Shown here piece by piece: positions 6,230-12,784 of a stretch of DNA of 12,784 bases (the first letter of the stretch is position 1; each line of letters begins with the position of its first letter). Source of the DNA: JALENY01 sp036310185 (GTDB lineage: Bacteria > Bacillota > Clostridia > Lachnospirales > Lachnospiraceae); contig JAXJSH010000097.1 of assembly GCA_036310185.1 (NCBI GenBank), positions 1 through 12,784 on the forward strand, given 5' to 3'. A model generated the notes under the pieces. It searched no databases, was not told where the DNA came from, and saw nothing but the letters and a program-made list of their open reading frames with translations. The position numbers were made by a program, and so were the translations under genes.

Positions 6230-8449
6230 ATGCTGGACAAATTATATCAGCTTATGGACTGGCCGCGTATCGAAGCAGTTGTTTATGCGGAGGAAAAACA
6301 TCCGAAAAGTATTCTGGGCCCCCATGTGGTAAAGGGCGGGATTCTGATTCAGGGATTCTTTCCCCACGCAAAAGAAGTTTTCGTAAAAGTGGATTCAAAG
6401 GAAAAAAACTACAGGATGGTACTGGAAGATGAATCCGGATTTTATTCCATATTAATTCCGGGAAAAACCATTCCGGAGTATTGTTTTATCATTGATGGTG
6501 AAGAAAAGCAGGATCCGTACCGTTTCCCGGACCTTTTGACAAAAGAGGACGAAGCACAGTTCGGAGCAGGAATACATTATTCCGTCTATGAAAAACTGGG
6601 TGCTCACCCCATGTGTATTGATGCAGTGGAGGGAACTCATTTCGCAGTTTGGGCTCCAAACGCGCTCCGGGTCAGTGTTGTTGGTGATTTTAACGGCTGG
6701 GATGGCCGTGTTCATCAGATGGAATTCCATGAAGATTCCGGTATCTATGAACTTTTTATACCAGGTGTGAAAGATGGGGACATCTATAAATATGAACTGA
6801 AGTTAAAGGGCGGCAGCGTATACCTGCGTCAGGACCCTTATGCCAATGGCTTTGAAGTACGTCCCTGTAATGGCTCTGTTGTACGCAGTCTGCTGAATTA
6901 TTCCTGGAAAGATTCCGCTTACTGTGAAAAACATAAAAAAGAAACCGATTCTGCAAAGAAACCGGTTGCTGTCTGCGAGATTAATCTGAACACATGGAGC
7001 AAAAAAGAAGACGGCAGCGTCAGAACCTATGAAGAAATGGGTCCGCTGGTGGCCGAATATGCAAAAAACATGGGATTCAGTCATATTGAACTGCTGCCGG
7101 TGATGGAATATCCGGATGCGGAAAGTCTGGGATATCAGACATCCGGTTATTATGCACCGACCAGCCGCTTTGGAACACCGGAAGAATTTATGAGTTTTGT
7201 GGATGCCCTTCATCAGGCGGATATAGGGGTGATCCTGGACTGGACACCGGCTCATTTTGCCTGCGAGGAAGAAGGCATGGCTCATTTTGACGGTACCTGC
7301 CTTTATGAACATCTGAATCCCCTTCAGGGAAGACATCCGCTGTGGGGTACCTGCGTTTATAATTACGGAAGACCGCAGGTGAAAAACTTCCTGATTGCCA
7401 ATGCGTTCTTCTGGACGAAGATGTATCATATCGATGGCCTTCGGATGGACGGTGTAGCTTCCATTCTGTATCTGGATTACTGCCGGGGCGAGGGTCAGTG
7501 GATTCCCAATATTTACGGCTCCAATGAAAACCTGGAAGGAATCGAATTCCTGAAACATCTGAATTCCATTTACAAAAAGACGTTTCCAGAAAATCTTCTT
7601 ATTGTGGAAGAGGGTACAAACTGGCCTCAGACCACAGGGGAAGTCAGCGACAGCTGCCTTGGTTTTGATTACAAATGGAATCTTCATTTTACCAATGATA
7701 TGGTTCGGTATTTATCTCAGGATCCCATTTACAGGAAAGAATATCATAATGACCTGACGCTCAGTATGTGGTATAACTATATGGATCGGTTTATGCTGAG
7801 TCTGTCCAGAGATCGTGTGATCTTTGAAAAAGGCCGTCTTTTTGAAAAAATGCCGGGAGAAGAAAAGGATAAGCTGGCCAATCTGCGTGTCGGTTATGGA
7901 TTTATGATGACTCATCCGGGCAAGAAACTTCTGAACAGCGAAGAGATTTTTGATGAGACATATATGAAGGCACTGCTGAATCTGTACAACAGTTATCCGG
8001 CTCTTTCTGAGATGGATTATGTGGTGGATGGCTTTGAATGGATCAACCATATGGAAACGGAGAAAAATATTGTTACTTATTTAAGAAAAACAGAGGATCC
8101 GCTTCAGACCCTACTGATCGTGTGCAACTTCTCCAATGTGTCATACGACAGCTATCAGGTAGGGGTTCCCTATCCGGGAAAATATAAGGAAATCTTTAAC
8201 TCGGATGCCGCAGCATTCGGCGGTAATGGTGTTGTGAATCCCCGTGTGAAAATGTCCAAAAAGGCAGAGTGCGATGAACGTGAGAATTCCATCATCATAA
8301 AAGTTCCGGCTCTTGGCATGAGCGTATTTTCCTACAGCAAAGCGGTGGAAAAAGTAGTAGACAATAAAAGTGCAAAGAAAAAAGCGAAAGCGACAGGCAA
8401 AAAGAAGAACCTGAAAGAAGAACTGGAAAAGAAGGTGAATGAAAAATAG
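6230..8449 (+). CDS. glgB: Divergent GH13 1,4-alpha-glucan branching enzyme homologue
   Basis: By homology it belongs to the GlgB family, which cuts an alpha-1,4 glucan chain and re-attaches it by an alpha-1,6 bond in glycogen synthesis. The 739 residues show an N-terminal beta-sandwich (about 25-120), a CBM48-like module (about 130-215, FAVWAPNALRVSVVGDFNGWDG), the GH13 barrel (about 245-600) and a C-terminal all-beta domain to about 703. By alignment from memory with E. coli GlgB, Y302, D337, H342, R405, nucleophile D407, acid/base E460 and D528 are kept. The conserved His before D528 is R527 (LSRDRV instead of LSHDEV). The family segment after HPGKKLL with GNEFGQ and SLDW (roughly 25-30 residues) is missing. 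Residues 704-739 form a Lys-rich tail. ATG 6230 is preferred over in-frame ATG 6200 because AGAGAGGGA (6216-6224) sits just before it. No other glg gene is nearby. Normal activity is uncertain. Confidence 0.85.
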   Translation: MLDKLYQLMDWPRIEAVVYAEEKHPKSILGPHVVKGGILIQGFFPHAKEVFVKVDSKEKNYRMVLEDESGFYSILIPGKTIPEYCFIIDGEEKQDPYRFPDLLTKEDEAQFGAGIHYSVYEKLGAHPMCIDAVEGTHFAVWAPNALRVSVVGDFNGWDGRVHQMEFHEDSGIYELFIPGVKDGDIYKYELKLKGGSVYLRQDPYANGFEVRPCNGSVVRSLLNYSWKDSAYCEKHKKETDSAKKPVAVCEINLNTWSKKEDGSVRTYEEMGPLVAEYAKNMGFSHIELLPVMEYPDAESLGYQTSGYYAPTSRFGTPEEFMSFVDALHQADIGVILDWTPAHFACEEEGMAHFDGTCLYEHLNPLQGRHPLWGTCVYNYGRPQVKNFLIANAFFWTKMYHIDGLRMDGVASILYLDYCRGEGQWIPNIYGSNENLEGIEFLKHLNSIYKKTFPENLLIVEEGTNWPQTTGEVSDSCLGFDYKWNLHFTNDMVRYLSQDPIYRKEYHNDLTLSMWYNYMDRFMLSLSRDRVIFEKGRLFEKMPGEEKDKLANLRVGYGFMMTHPGKKLLNSEEIFDETYMKALLNLYNSYPALSEMDYVVDGFEWINHMETEKNIVTYLRKTEDPLQTLLIVCNFSNVSYDSYQVGVPYPGKYKEIFNSDAAAFGGNGVVNPRVKMSKKAECDERENSIIIKVPALGMSVFSYSKAVEKVVDNKSAKKKAKATGKKKNLKEELEKKVNEK

Positions 8450-8487
8450 AAACAAGTGAAGTAATTACAAATGAAATTTCAGAAAAT

Positions 8488-9315
8488 ATGACTGTGATCA
8501 GTCAGATTCAGGAGTATATCCTTGATAAAGTACCAGCATTTGCGCAGGTAGGTGTACGCATTTTGATCGCATGTCTGGTATATTGGATCGGCTCAAAACT
8601 GATCAAATGGTCATGTAAGATATTCAGGGCATTTCTTGACAGAAAAGACATTGATGTATCAGCAGTCCGTTTTCTCACCTCAATGGCGAGAGCGGTACTG
8701 TATTTTCTGCTGATCGTGACCATTGCCATGCAGCTCGGTTTAAAAGAGGCTTCGGTGGCGGCTGTGATTGCCTCTATGGGTGTGGGACTCAGTCTTGCTC
8801 TTCAGGGTGGTATGGCCAACCTGGCAGGCGGTATGCTGATCCTGATTTTAAAACCATTTTCCCTTGGTGATTATATCATCGAGAGTGTGGGCAAATACGA
8901 GGGAACGGTTAAGAAAATTGATATGTTCTATACCACTGTTTCCACGGTTGATAACCGTCTGGTCATAATACCAAACGGGCAGCTGACCAACAACAGCATC
9001 ATCAATGTGACTGCACAGGATAAACGTCAGCTGGAGATAAAAGTTGGGATTTCTTACGATGACGATATCCGCAGGGCGAAGAGCATCATTGAAGAACTGC
9101 TGAAAAAGCAGGAGTACATCATGAGCGATCAGGATATGAGTATCTTTGTGGATGAACTTGGCGAGAGCAGCGTAGTGATCGGCCTTCGTGCATGGGTGCC
9201 CACAGATAAATACTGGAAGACAAAATGGGAAATGAATGAAAAGATAAAGCTGGCATTTGATGAAGCGGGAATTACGATTCCCTACAACCAGCTGGAAGTC
9301 CATGTGAACCAGTGA
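8488..9315 (+). CDS. Small-conductance mechanosensitive channel, MscS family
   Basis: The protein is predicted to form a homo-heptameric membrane channel that opens under tension and releases solutes on osmotic downshock. Three hydrophobic segments are seen: TM1 about 20-38, TM2 about 66-84 and the pore helix TM3 about 88-121. TM3 carries the Gly/Ala pattern and GMANLAGGMLILILKPFSLGD, the MscS signature. The beta domain contains PNGQLTNNSIIN (162-173), and an alpha/beta C-terminal domain ends at 275. Length is close to E. coli MscS (286). It lies 38 nt after glgB and is probably co-transcribed with it. ATG 8488 has no Shine-Dalgarno sequence. The frame stays open upstream to a TGA at 8440-8442 with no ATG, GTG or TTG, and AAGGTGA (8432-8438) is well placed for a start near ATA 8446. 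The N-terminus may therefore be up to 14 residues longer. Confidence 0.92.
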   Translation: MTVISQIQEYILDKVPAFAQVGVRILIACLVYWIGSKLIKWSCKIFRAFLDRKDIDVSAVRFLTSMARAVLYFLLIVTIAMQLGLKEASVAAVIASMGVGLSLALQGGMANLAGGMLILILKPFSLGDYIIESVGKYEGTVKKIDMFYTTVSTVDNRLVIIPNGQLTNNSIINVTAQDKRQLEIKVGISYDDDIRRAKSIIEELLKKQEYIMSDQDMSIFVDELGESSVVIGLRAWVPTDKYWKTKWEMNEKIKLAFDEAGITIPYNQLEVHVNQ

Positions 9316-9345
9316 TAAAATTCAAAACATACAAGTACATGAAAG

Positions 9346-9390
9346 AGAGACGTTTTTGGCAGGAAGAATCCGGCTAAAAGCGTCTCTTTT
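9346..9390 (+). terminator. Hairpin terminator between convergent mscS and tetR genes
   Basis: AGAGACG (9346-9352) pairs with CGTCTCT (9381-9387). The stem continues inward through TTTTTGGC (9353-9360) with GGCTAAAAG-side bases (two G-U pairs), one A-G mismatch and two more G-C pairs, around the loop AAGAAT. T residues follow on the plus strand (9387-9390, then CTGTT). The opposite strand has only a pyrimidine-rich CTCTTTC. It starts about 30 nt after the mscS stop and should end that unit. It may also serve tetR from the other side, more weakly. Confidence 0.78.
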
Positions 9391-9467
9391 CTGTTGGGGT
9401 ATTTAAACATGTGTTTTTTGTGGCTGCAGATTCAGGCAGATCATATTGTATGGTGCTGGATAATCGG

Positions 9468-10040
9468 TTACGCATTTCCAGATGGCAGACACAGGGAGAT
9501 GGTTTCCAGAAACAGTTTTTCATCGATGGGAGTTCCTGTTTTTATATATAGACGCAGTACATTCAGCAGCCCTCCGGATAAAAATGCAGCAATTCCTTCC
9601 CGGTGTACCGGATCGCTTTTGGAGAAGATTTTATTTTCATGAAGCATTTGCAGAATATCATACATGATATGATCACTTAATATATCACAGAGCACTGGAA
9701 ATACAGTGCTGCTGGCAATATTCTGAACCAGTTTCTGATGTTTCTCCATAAAGCGGAGCAGTTCCCGGTTCATATACAGAAAATAGGTGTGAAAATTGTC
9801 GGTATCTGCATTTTGAGGCAGCTGGCTTCGAAAGCTTTTGCAGATTTCCTTCATGTAAAAGGTGAAGTATTCATATTTATCTGCGAAATGTTTGTAAAAA
9901 GTTGTGCGGCGGATCATGGCCCGTTCGCACAGCTCGTTTACGGTGATATCTTCAAAGCGTTTTTCCTCCAGAAACGAGGTGAAAGCTTCGTGAAGAAATA
10001 AATAAGTTCGTTCAATTCGTAAGTCAGTCTTTTTTATCAT
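9468..10040 (-). CDS. TetR/AcrR-family transcriptional regulator
   Basis: A 190-residue one-component repressor-type protein. The N-terminal DNA-binding domain is clear: a first helix (about 7-25), then a helix-turn-helix in FEDITVNELCERAMIRRTTFYKHFADKYEYF (residues 29-59) with the TetR hallmark TFYKHF. Residues 60-190 form the helical ligand/dimerisation domain, which is not conserved enough to name a ligand. The start has AAAGGAG (10047-10053) 6 nt before the ATG. The gene is divergent from the MMPL-type exporter at 10298, and the shared region holds matching dyads at both promoters. The simplest reading is that it represses both itself and the exporter until an inducer binds. It converges on mscS across the hairpin at 9346-9390. 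Confidence 0.92.
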   Translation of the reverse strand: MIKKTDLRIERTYLFLHEAFTSFLEEKRFEDITVNELCERAMIRRTTFYKHFADKYEYFTFYMKEICKSFRSQLPQNADTDNFHTYFLYMNRELLRFMEKHQKLVQNIASSTVFPVLCDILSDHIMYDILQMLHENKIFSKSDPVHREGIAAFLSGGLLNVLRLYIKTGTPIDEKLFLETISLCLPSGNA

Positions 10041-10135
10041 AACGCGCTCCTTTGTATCGTTAGGAAACAGTTGATATGCATTTGTCGCTTATTTTACTTT
10101 GCTTCGCAGCTGTCTATTGTGATTTTCATATATTT

Positions 10136-10164
10136 ATCTTATCATTGTAATGTACAAATGTCAA
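10136..10164 (-). promoter_or_regulatory. Predicted tetR promoter
   Basis: On the minus strand the consensus -35 TTGACA (10164-10159) and the -10 TAAGAT (10141-10136) are separated by exactly 17 nt. Transcription would start near 10129, giving a leader of about 90 nt before the tetR ATG. The dyad at 10145-10157 lies wholly in the spacer, so a bound repressor would block polymerase. Confidence 0.72.
10145..10157. promoter_or_regulatory. Candidate operator 1 (TTGTA-ATG-TACAA)
   Basis: A perfect 5-bp-arm dyad with a 3-nt centre sits between the -35 and -10 of the tetR promoter. The same outer bases, TTGT and TACAA with the same 13-nt span, recur at 10176-10188, centre to centre 31 bp away (about three helical turns). 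Placement beside a divergent TetR gene suggests autoregulation. Binding is inferred. Confidence 0.55.
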
Positions 10165-10169
10165 TTATC

Positions 10170-10199
10170 TTTCTTTTGTGCCATACAATACAAAAGAAA
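10170..10199. promoter_or_regulatory. 30-bp dyad with candidate operator 2 over the exporter promoter
   Basis: TTTCTTTTGT (10170-10179) and ACAAAAGAAA (10190-10199) are perfect 10-bp arms around a 10-nt centre. Inside lies TTGTG-CCA-TACAA (10176-10188), matching operator 1. The centre also contains TACAAT (10184-10189), a plausible -10 for plus-strand transcription toward the exporter. The only -35-like bases are weak (TGTCAA at 10159-10164 or TCAATT at 10161-10166). If the -10 is right, the dyad overlaps the promoter and acts as DNA rather than as an RNA hairpin. The overlap favours TetR-mediated repression of the exporter. Confidence 0.55.
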
Positions 10200-10218
10200 C
10201 GAAAGAAACAAAAGAAAC
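10192..10218 (+). repeat. Three tandem 9-bp repeats (RAAAGAAAC)
   Basis: AAAAGAAAC (10192-10200), GAAAGAAAC (10201-10209) and AAAAGAAAC (10210-10218) follow one another without a gap. The first copy overlaps the right arm of the dyad at 10170-10199. The array ends 4 nt before the GGGAGG ribosome binding site at 10222-10227, so it would form a purine-rich, unstructured 5' leader of the exporter transcript. Confidence 0.85.
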
Positions 10219-10233
10219 AATGGGAGGTCTGAA

Positions 10234-10305
10234 ATGGAGCAGAAAACGCAGGCATATGAAAAAACATGTGTTGAGGCAGAAAGGGGATGTATCGTACATG
10301 AATGA
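10234..10305 (+). CDS. Possible 23-aa upstream ORF overlapping the exporter start
   Basis: ATG 10234 follows an excellent ribosome binding site, GGGAGG (10222-10227), at 6 nt. It opens a 23-codon frame (MEQKTQAYEK...CIVHE) that ends with TGA at 10303-10305. The exporter ATG (10298-10300) lies inside its last codons in another frame, so the two overlap by 8 nt. The peptide is hydrophilic, with two Cys and no recognisable family. The strongest RBS in the region thus serves the short ORF, which suggests a leader peptide whose translation feeds ribosomes to the exporter. A chance ORF is possible, but the spacing and overlap are those of translational coupling. Confidence 0.45.
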   Translation: MEQKTQAYEKTCVEAERGCIVHE

Positions 10306-12784
10306 ACAGAACGGCGGAAAAGAAAAGGATGGATTTATGATAAAGCTGGCCACTTTTATTGTAGATAAAAGAAATCTGTTCTTTTTAATCACAATCATAG
10401 GTATTATTTTTTCTGCTTTTTCCCGAAACTGGGTAGAGGTAGAAAATAATCTTGCCAATTATCTTCCGGCTGGTTCGGAAACCCGCCTGGGACTGGATGT
10501 GATGGAAGAAGAGTTTACGACCTATGGTACAGCTCAGATCATGGCGGCAAATGTTACGCTGGATGAGGCCTGGATACTGAATGATGAAATTCGGAACCTG
10601 GAAGGGGTACAAAGTGTTGTCTTTGATGATTCATCCGAGCACTATAATAATGTATCAGCACTTTATACGGTAACCTTCGATTATGATGAAACCGATGACA
10701 AATGTCTGAAATCGCTGGAATCGATCGAAACGCTTCTGAAAGATTATGACCTGTACATATCTACCGCCCTTGGAGATACGGTGTCTGAGAATATTGATGC
10801 GGAAGTCAGTGTCATAATGGTTTATGTGGCAGTTATTTTGGTTATTGTACTGTTTCTTACCTCTCAGACCTATGCGGAAATACCGGTGCTTCTTATTACC
10901 TTTCTAACGGCCATGATATTGAATATGGGAAGCAATTTTTTGCTGGGGAAAATTTCGTTTGTGTCCAATTCGGTCGCCAGTATTCTGCAGCTTGCGCTCT
11001 CACTGGATTACGCGGTAATCCTTTGCAACCGGTTCAAGGAAGAGCATGAAACGCTTCCGCTGCGTGAATCCGTTATCATGGCGCTGAGCAAGGGTATTCC
11101 GGAAATTGGTGCCAGCAGCCTTACCACGATCGGCGGTCTGGTTGCCATGATGTTTATGCAGTTTAAAATTGGACCGGATATGGCAGTCAGTCTGATCAAA
11201 GCAATTTTATATGCATTGTTGTCTGTTTTTGTCATTATGCCGGGGCTGCTGATGCTTTTTGGACCGCTGATGGACAAAACAAAGCATCGGAATTTTATAC
11301 CGAAGATTCCTTTTGTGGGTAAGTTTGCCTATAAGACCAGATTCATCATTCCGCCTGTTTTTGTGGTAATTATAATATTTGCCTGTTATTTTTCCGGCGA
11401 TTGCCCTTATGTCTACGGATATGGTGATCTTGAGACTCCCAAGCTGAATGAAACTCAGATTGCGGAGAATATGATCAAAGACAATTTTGGCGCGACCAAT
11501 TTTGTGGCACTTGTTTTGCCGTCCGATGATTATGAGACGGAAGCGGCCCTTCTGAATGAACTGGAATCCTTTGAAGAGGTGGATTACACCATGGGATTGT
11601 CAAATGTGGAAGCGATGGATGGCTATATGCTGGCGGATAAGCTGACACCAAGGGAATTTGCGGAACTGGCAGATCTGGATTATGAGATGGCCCAGGTGGT
11701 ATACACGGCTTATGCGGCTCAGAATGAGGATTATGGAGAGATTGTGGGCAGTATTTCCACATACAGAGTCTCTCTGATCGATATACTCTTATTTGCCTGT
11801 GAGCAGATTGATTCCGGTCTGGTGACACTGGATGGGGAACAGATGGAGATGCTTTCAGAAGCGCAGACTCAGATGATCAGCGCAAAGAAGCAGCTTCAGG
11901 GAGAAAAATACAATCGTGTACTGATTTATCTGAATCTGCCGGAAGGCGGCGATGAAACCTATGCCTTTATCGATACAATCCGTGACACAGCCAGAAAATA
12001 TTATCCGGAAGGAAAGATTTATGTGGCAGGTGATTCTACGACAGAATATGATTTCCAGAAGTCTTTTGCCACAGACAATCTGGTGGTAAGTATCGTATCT
12101 ATTTTAATCGTCTTAGTCGTTCTGTTGTTTACTTTTAAGTCAGCAGGTATGCCGGTGCTTTTGATTCTGGTTATACAGGGTGCTATCTGGATCAATTTTT
12201 CAATTCCGGCTTTTACGGGGACCGGACTCTTTTTCATGAGTTATCTGGTGGTAAGTTCCATCCAGATGGGTGCCAATATTGATTATGCCATCGTAATTGC
12301 CAGCCGTTATACGGAATTGAAAGATAAGATGCCCCATAAGGAGGCAATTATAGAAACCATGAATTTTGCATTTCCCACAATCATTACCTCTGGCACCATT
12401 CTTGCGGTAGCCGGTACGTTGATCGGGCAGATGACTTCGGAAGGGGCAATCGTTGGTATCGGGCAAAGTCTTGGAAGAGGAACCATCATATCCATTTTTC
12501 TGGTTATGTTTGTGCTGCCGCAGATTCTTCTGGTTGGCGGAACGATTGTGGATAAGACGTCTTTTGTGGTTCCGGGTGCAGTGAAAAAGAAAAATACCAG
12601 CGGACGTGTACGTGTGGACGGTATGGTGCACGGGGAAATTTATGGAACCGTCAGCGGTACGATTCATGCTACTGTGGACGGTGATGTAAATCTGAATCTC
12701 ATTTCGGGAACTGCAGTGAATGAAGATGAGATGGAAACAGCAGGAAGTAATCTTTTGGAAGACAGATTCGGTACGGATACCGGG
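10298..12784 (+). CDS. MMPL/RND-superfamily membrane exporter (3' end outside window)
   Basis: The frame is open for 829 codons to the last base, so the protein is partial. It has the duplicated RND plan: TM1 (about 26-43), an extracytoplasmic domain (about 45-170), TM2-TM6 (171-324), TM7 (about 348-366), a second extracytoplasmic domain (about 368-590) and TM8-TM12 (594-750). Each half carries the MMPL Asp-Tyr pair of the proton relay: D237-Y238 in SLDYAVILCNRF and D662-Y663 in NIDYAIVIASRY. The expected role is proton-driven movement of a lipid or hydrophobic compound; the substrate is unknown. Residues 769-804, after the last TM, are a run of hydrophobic-x-Gly-x units, unusual for the family. 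AAGGGGA (10281-10287) precedes the ATG by 10 nt. It is divergent from tetR, which probably controls it. Related to YdfJ/MmpL-like proteins, but no exact orthologue is claimed. Confidence 0.9.
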   Translation, partial: MNEQNGGKEKDGFMIKLATFIVDKRNLFFLITIIGIIFSAFSRNWVEVENNLANYLPAGSETRLGLDVMEEEFTTYGTAQIMAANVTLDEAWILNDEIRNLEGVQSVVFDDSSEHYNNVSALYTVTFDYDETDDKCLKSLESIETLLKDYDLYISTALGDTVSENIDAEVSVIMVYVAVILVIVLFLTSQTYAEIPVLLITFLTAMILNMGSNFLLGKISFVSNSVASILQLALSLDYAVILCNRFKEEHETLPLRESVIMALSKGIPEIGASSLTTIGGLVAMMFMQFKIGPDMAVSLIKAILYALLSVFVIMPGLLMLFGPLMDKTKHRNFIPKIPFVGKFAYKTRFIIPPVFVVIIIFACYFSGDCPYVYGYGDLETPKLNETQIAENMIKDNFGATNFVALVLPSDDYETEAALLNELESFEEVDYTMGLSNVEAMDGYMLADKLTPREFAELADLDYEMAQVVYTAYAAQNEDYGEIVGSISTYRVSLIDILLFACEQIDSGLVTLDGEQMEMLSEAQTQMISAKKQLQGEKYNRVLIYLNLPEGGDETYAFIDTIRDTARKYYPEGKIYVAGDSTTEYDFQKSFATDNLVVSIVSILIVLVVLLFTFKSAGMPVLLILVIQGAIWINFSIPAFTGTGLFFMSYLVVSSIQMGANIDYAIVIASRYTELKDKMPHKEAIIETMNFAFPTIITSGTILAVAGTLIGQMTSEGAIVGIGQSLGRGTIISIFLVMFVLPQILLVGGTIVDKTSFVVPGAVKKKNTSGRVRVDGMVHGEIYGTVSGTIHATVDGDVNLNLISGTAVNEDEMETAGSNLLEDRFGTDTG

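Noticed and set aside
6803..7687. 294-codon minus-strand open frame antisense to glgB
   Set aside because: No recognisable motifs, and it overlaps the conserved GH13 catalytic blocks on the plus strand.
9394..9642. Plus-strand ORF after mscS
   Set aside because: It runs antisense to the tetR C-terminal half, has no RBS or domain, and lies past the mscS terminator.
10192..10218. CRISPR-like array
   Set aside because: Three 9-bp units are directly adjacent with no spacers and no cas genes in the window.
10165..10458. Minus-strand ORF with a repeated Ser-Phe-Val segment
   Set aside because: The repeat is just the translation of the triplicated 9-mer. The frame overlaps the divergent promoters and the exporter 5' end.

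Overview
The window looks like a chromosomal segment of a low-to-medium-GC Gram-positive anaerobe of class Clostridia, most likely Lachnospiraceae (Blautia/Dorea-like). This is inferred from protein style (555-aa IlvD, short 387-aa SerA with one ACT domain, TetR and MMPL types), strong GGAGG-type ribosome binding sites and tight co-directional gene packing. No taxonomic search could be run.

Positions 1-5900 hold an amino-acid biosynthesis operon on the plus strand: a structured leader (4-89), then leuB (138-1223), ilvD (1260-2927), ilvB (2945-4627) and serA (4657-5820), with gaps of 17-36 nt, closed by a strong intrinsic terminator (5865-5900). LeuB works in the leucine branch. IlvB and IlvD work in the common branched-chain pathway. 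SerA opens the serine pathway. No acetolactate synthase small subunit and no serC accompany them here.

Positions 5953-9390 form a second plus-strand unit. A good sigma-A-type promoter (5953-5981) precedes a 49-aa, extremely basic small ORF (6037-6186). Then comes a divergent GH13 glycogen branching enzyme homologue (6230-8449), in which the conserved region IV His reads Arg and the family's GNEFGQ-containing segment is absent. An MscS-type mechanosensitive channel (8488-9315) follows; its ATG has no visible ribosome binding site. A hairpin at 9346-9390 separates this unit from the convergent tetR.

Positions 9468-12784 contain a divergent regulator/transporter pair. A TetR-family repressor (minus strand, 9468-10040) faces an MMPL/RND-family membrane exporter (plus strand, 10298 to beyond the window end). 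Between them lie a clear minus-strand promoter, two copies of a TTGT(A/G)-N3-TACAA dyad overlapping the two promoters, a 30-bp perfect-arm dyad, a triplicated 9-mer and a 23-codon upstream ORF overlapping the exporter start. The exporter ends in an unusual run of hydrophobic-x-Gly-x tetrads that looks like a small beta-solenoid appendage. The most unusual items are this exporter with its control region, the atypical GlgB and the cationic small protein.
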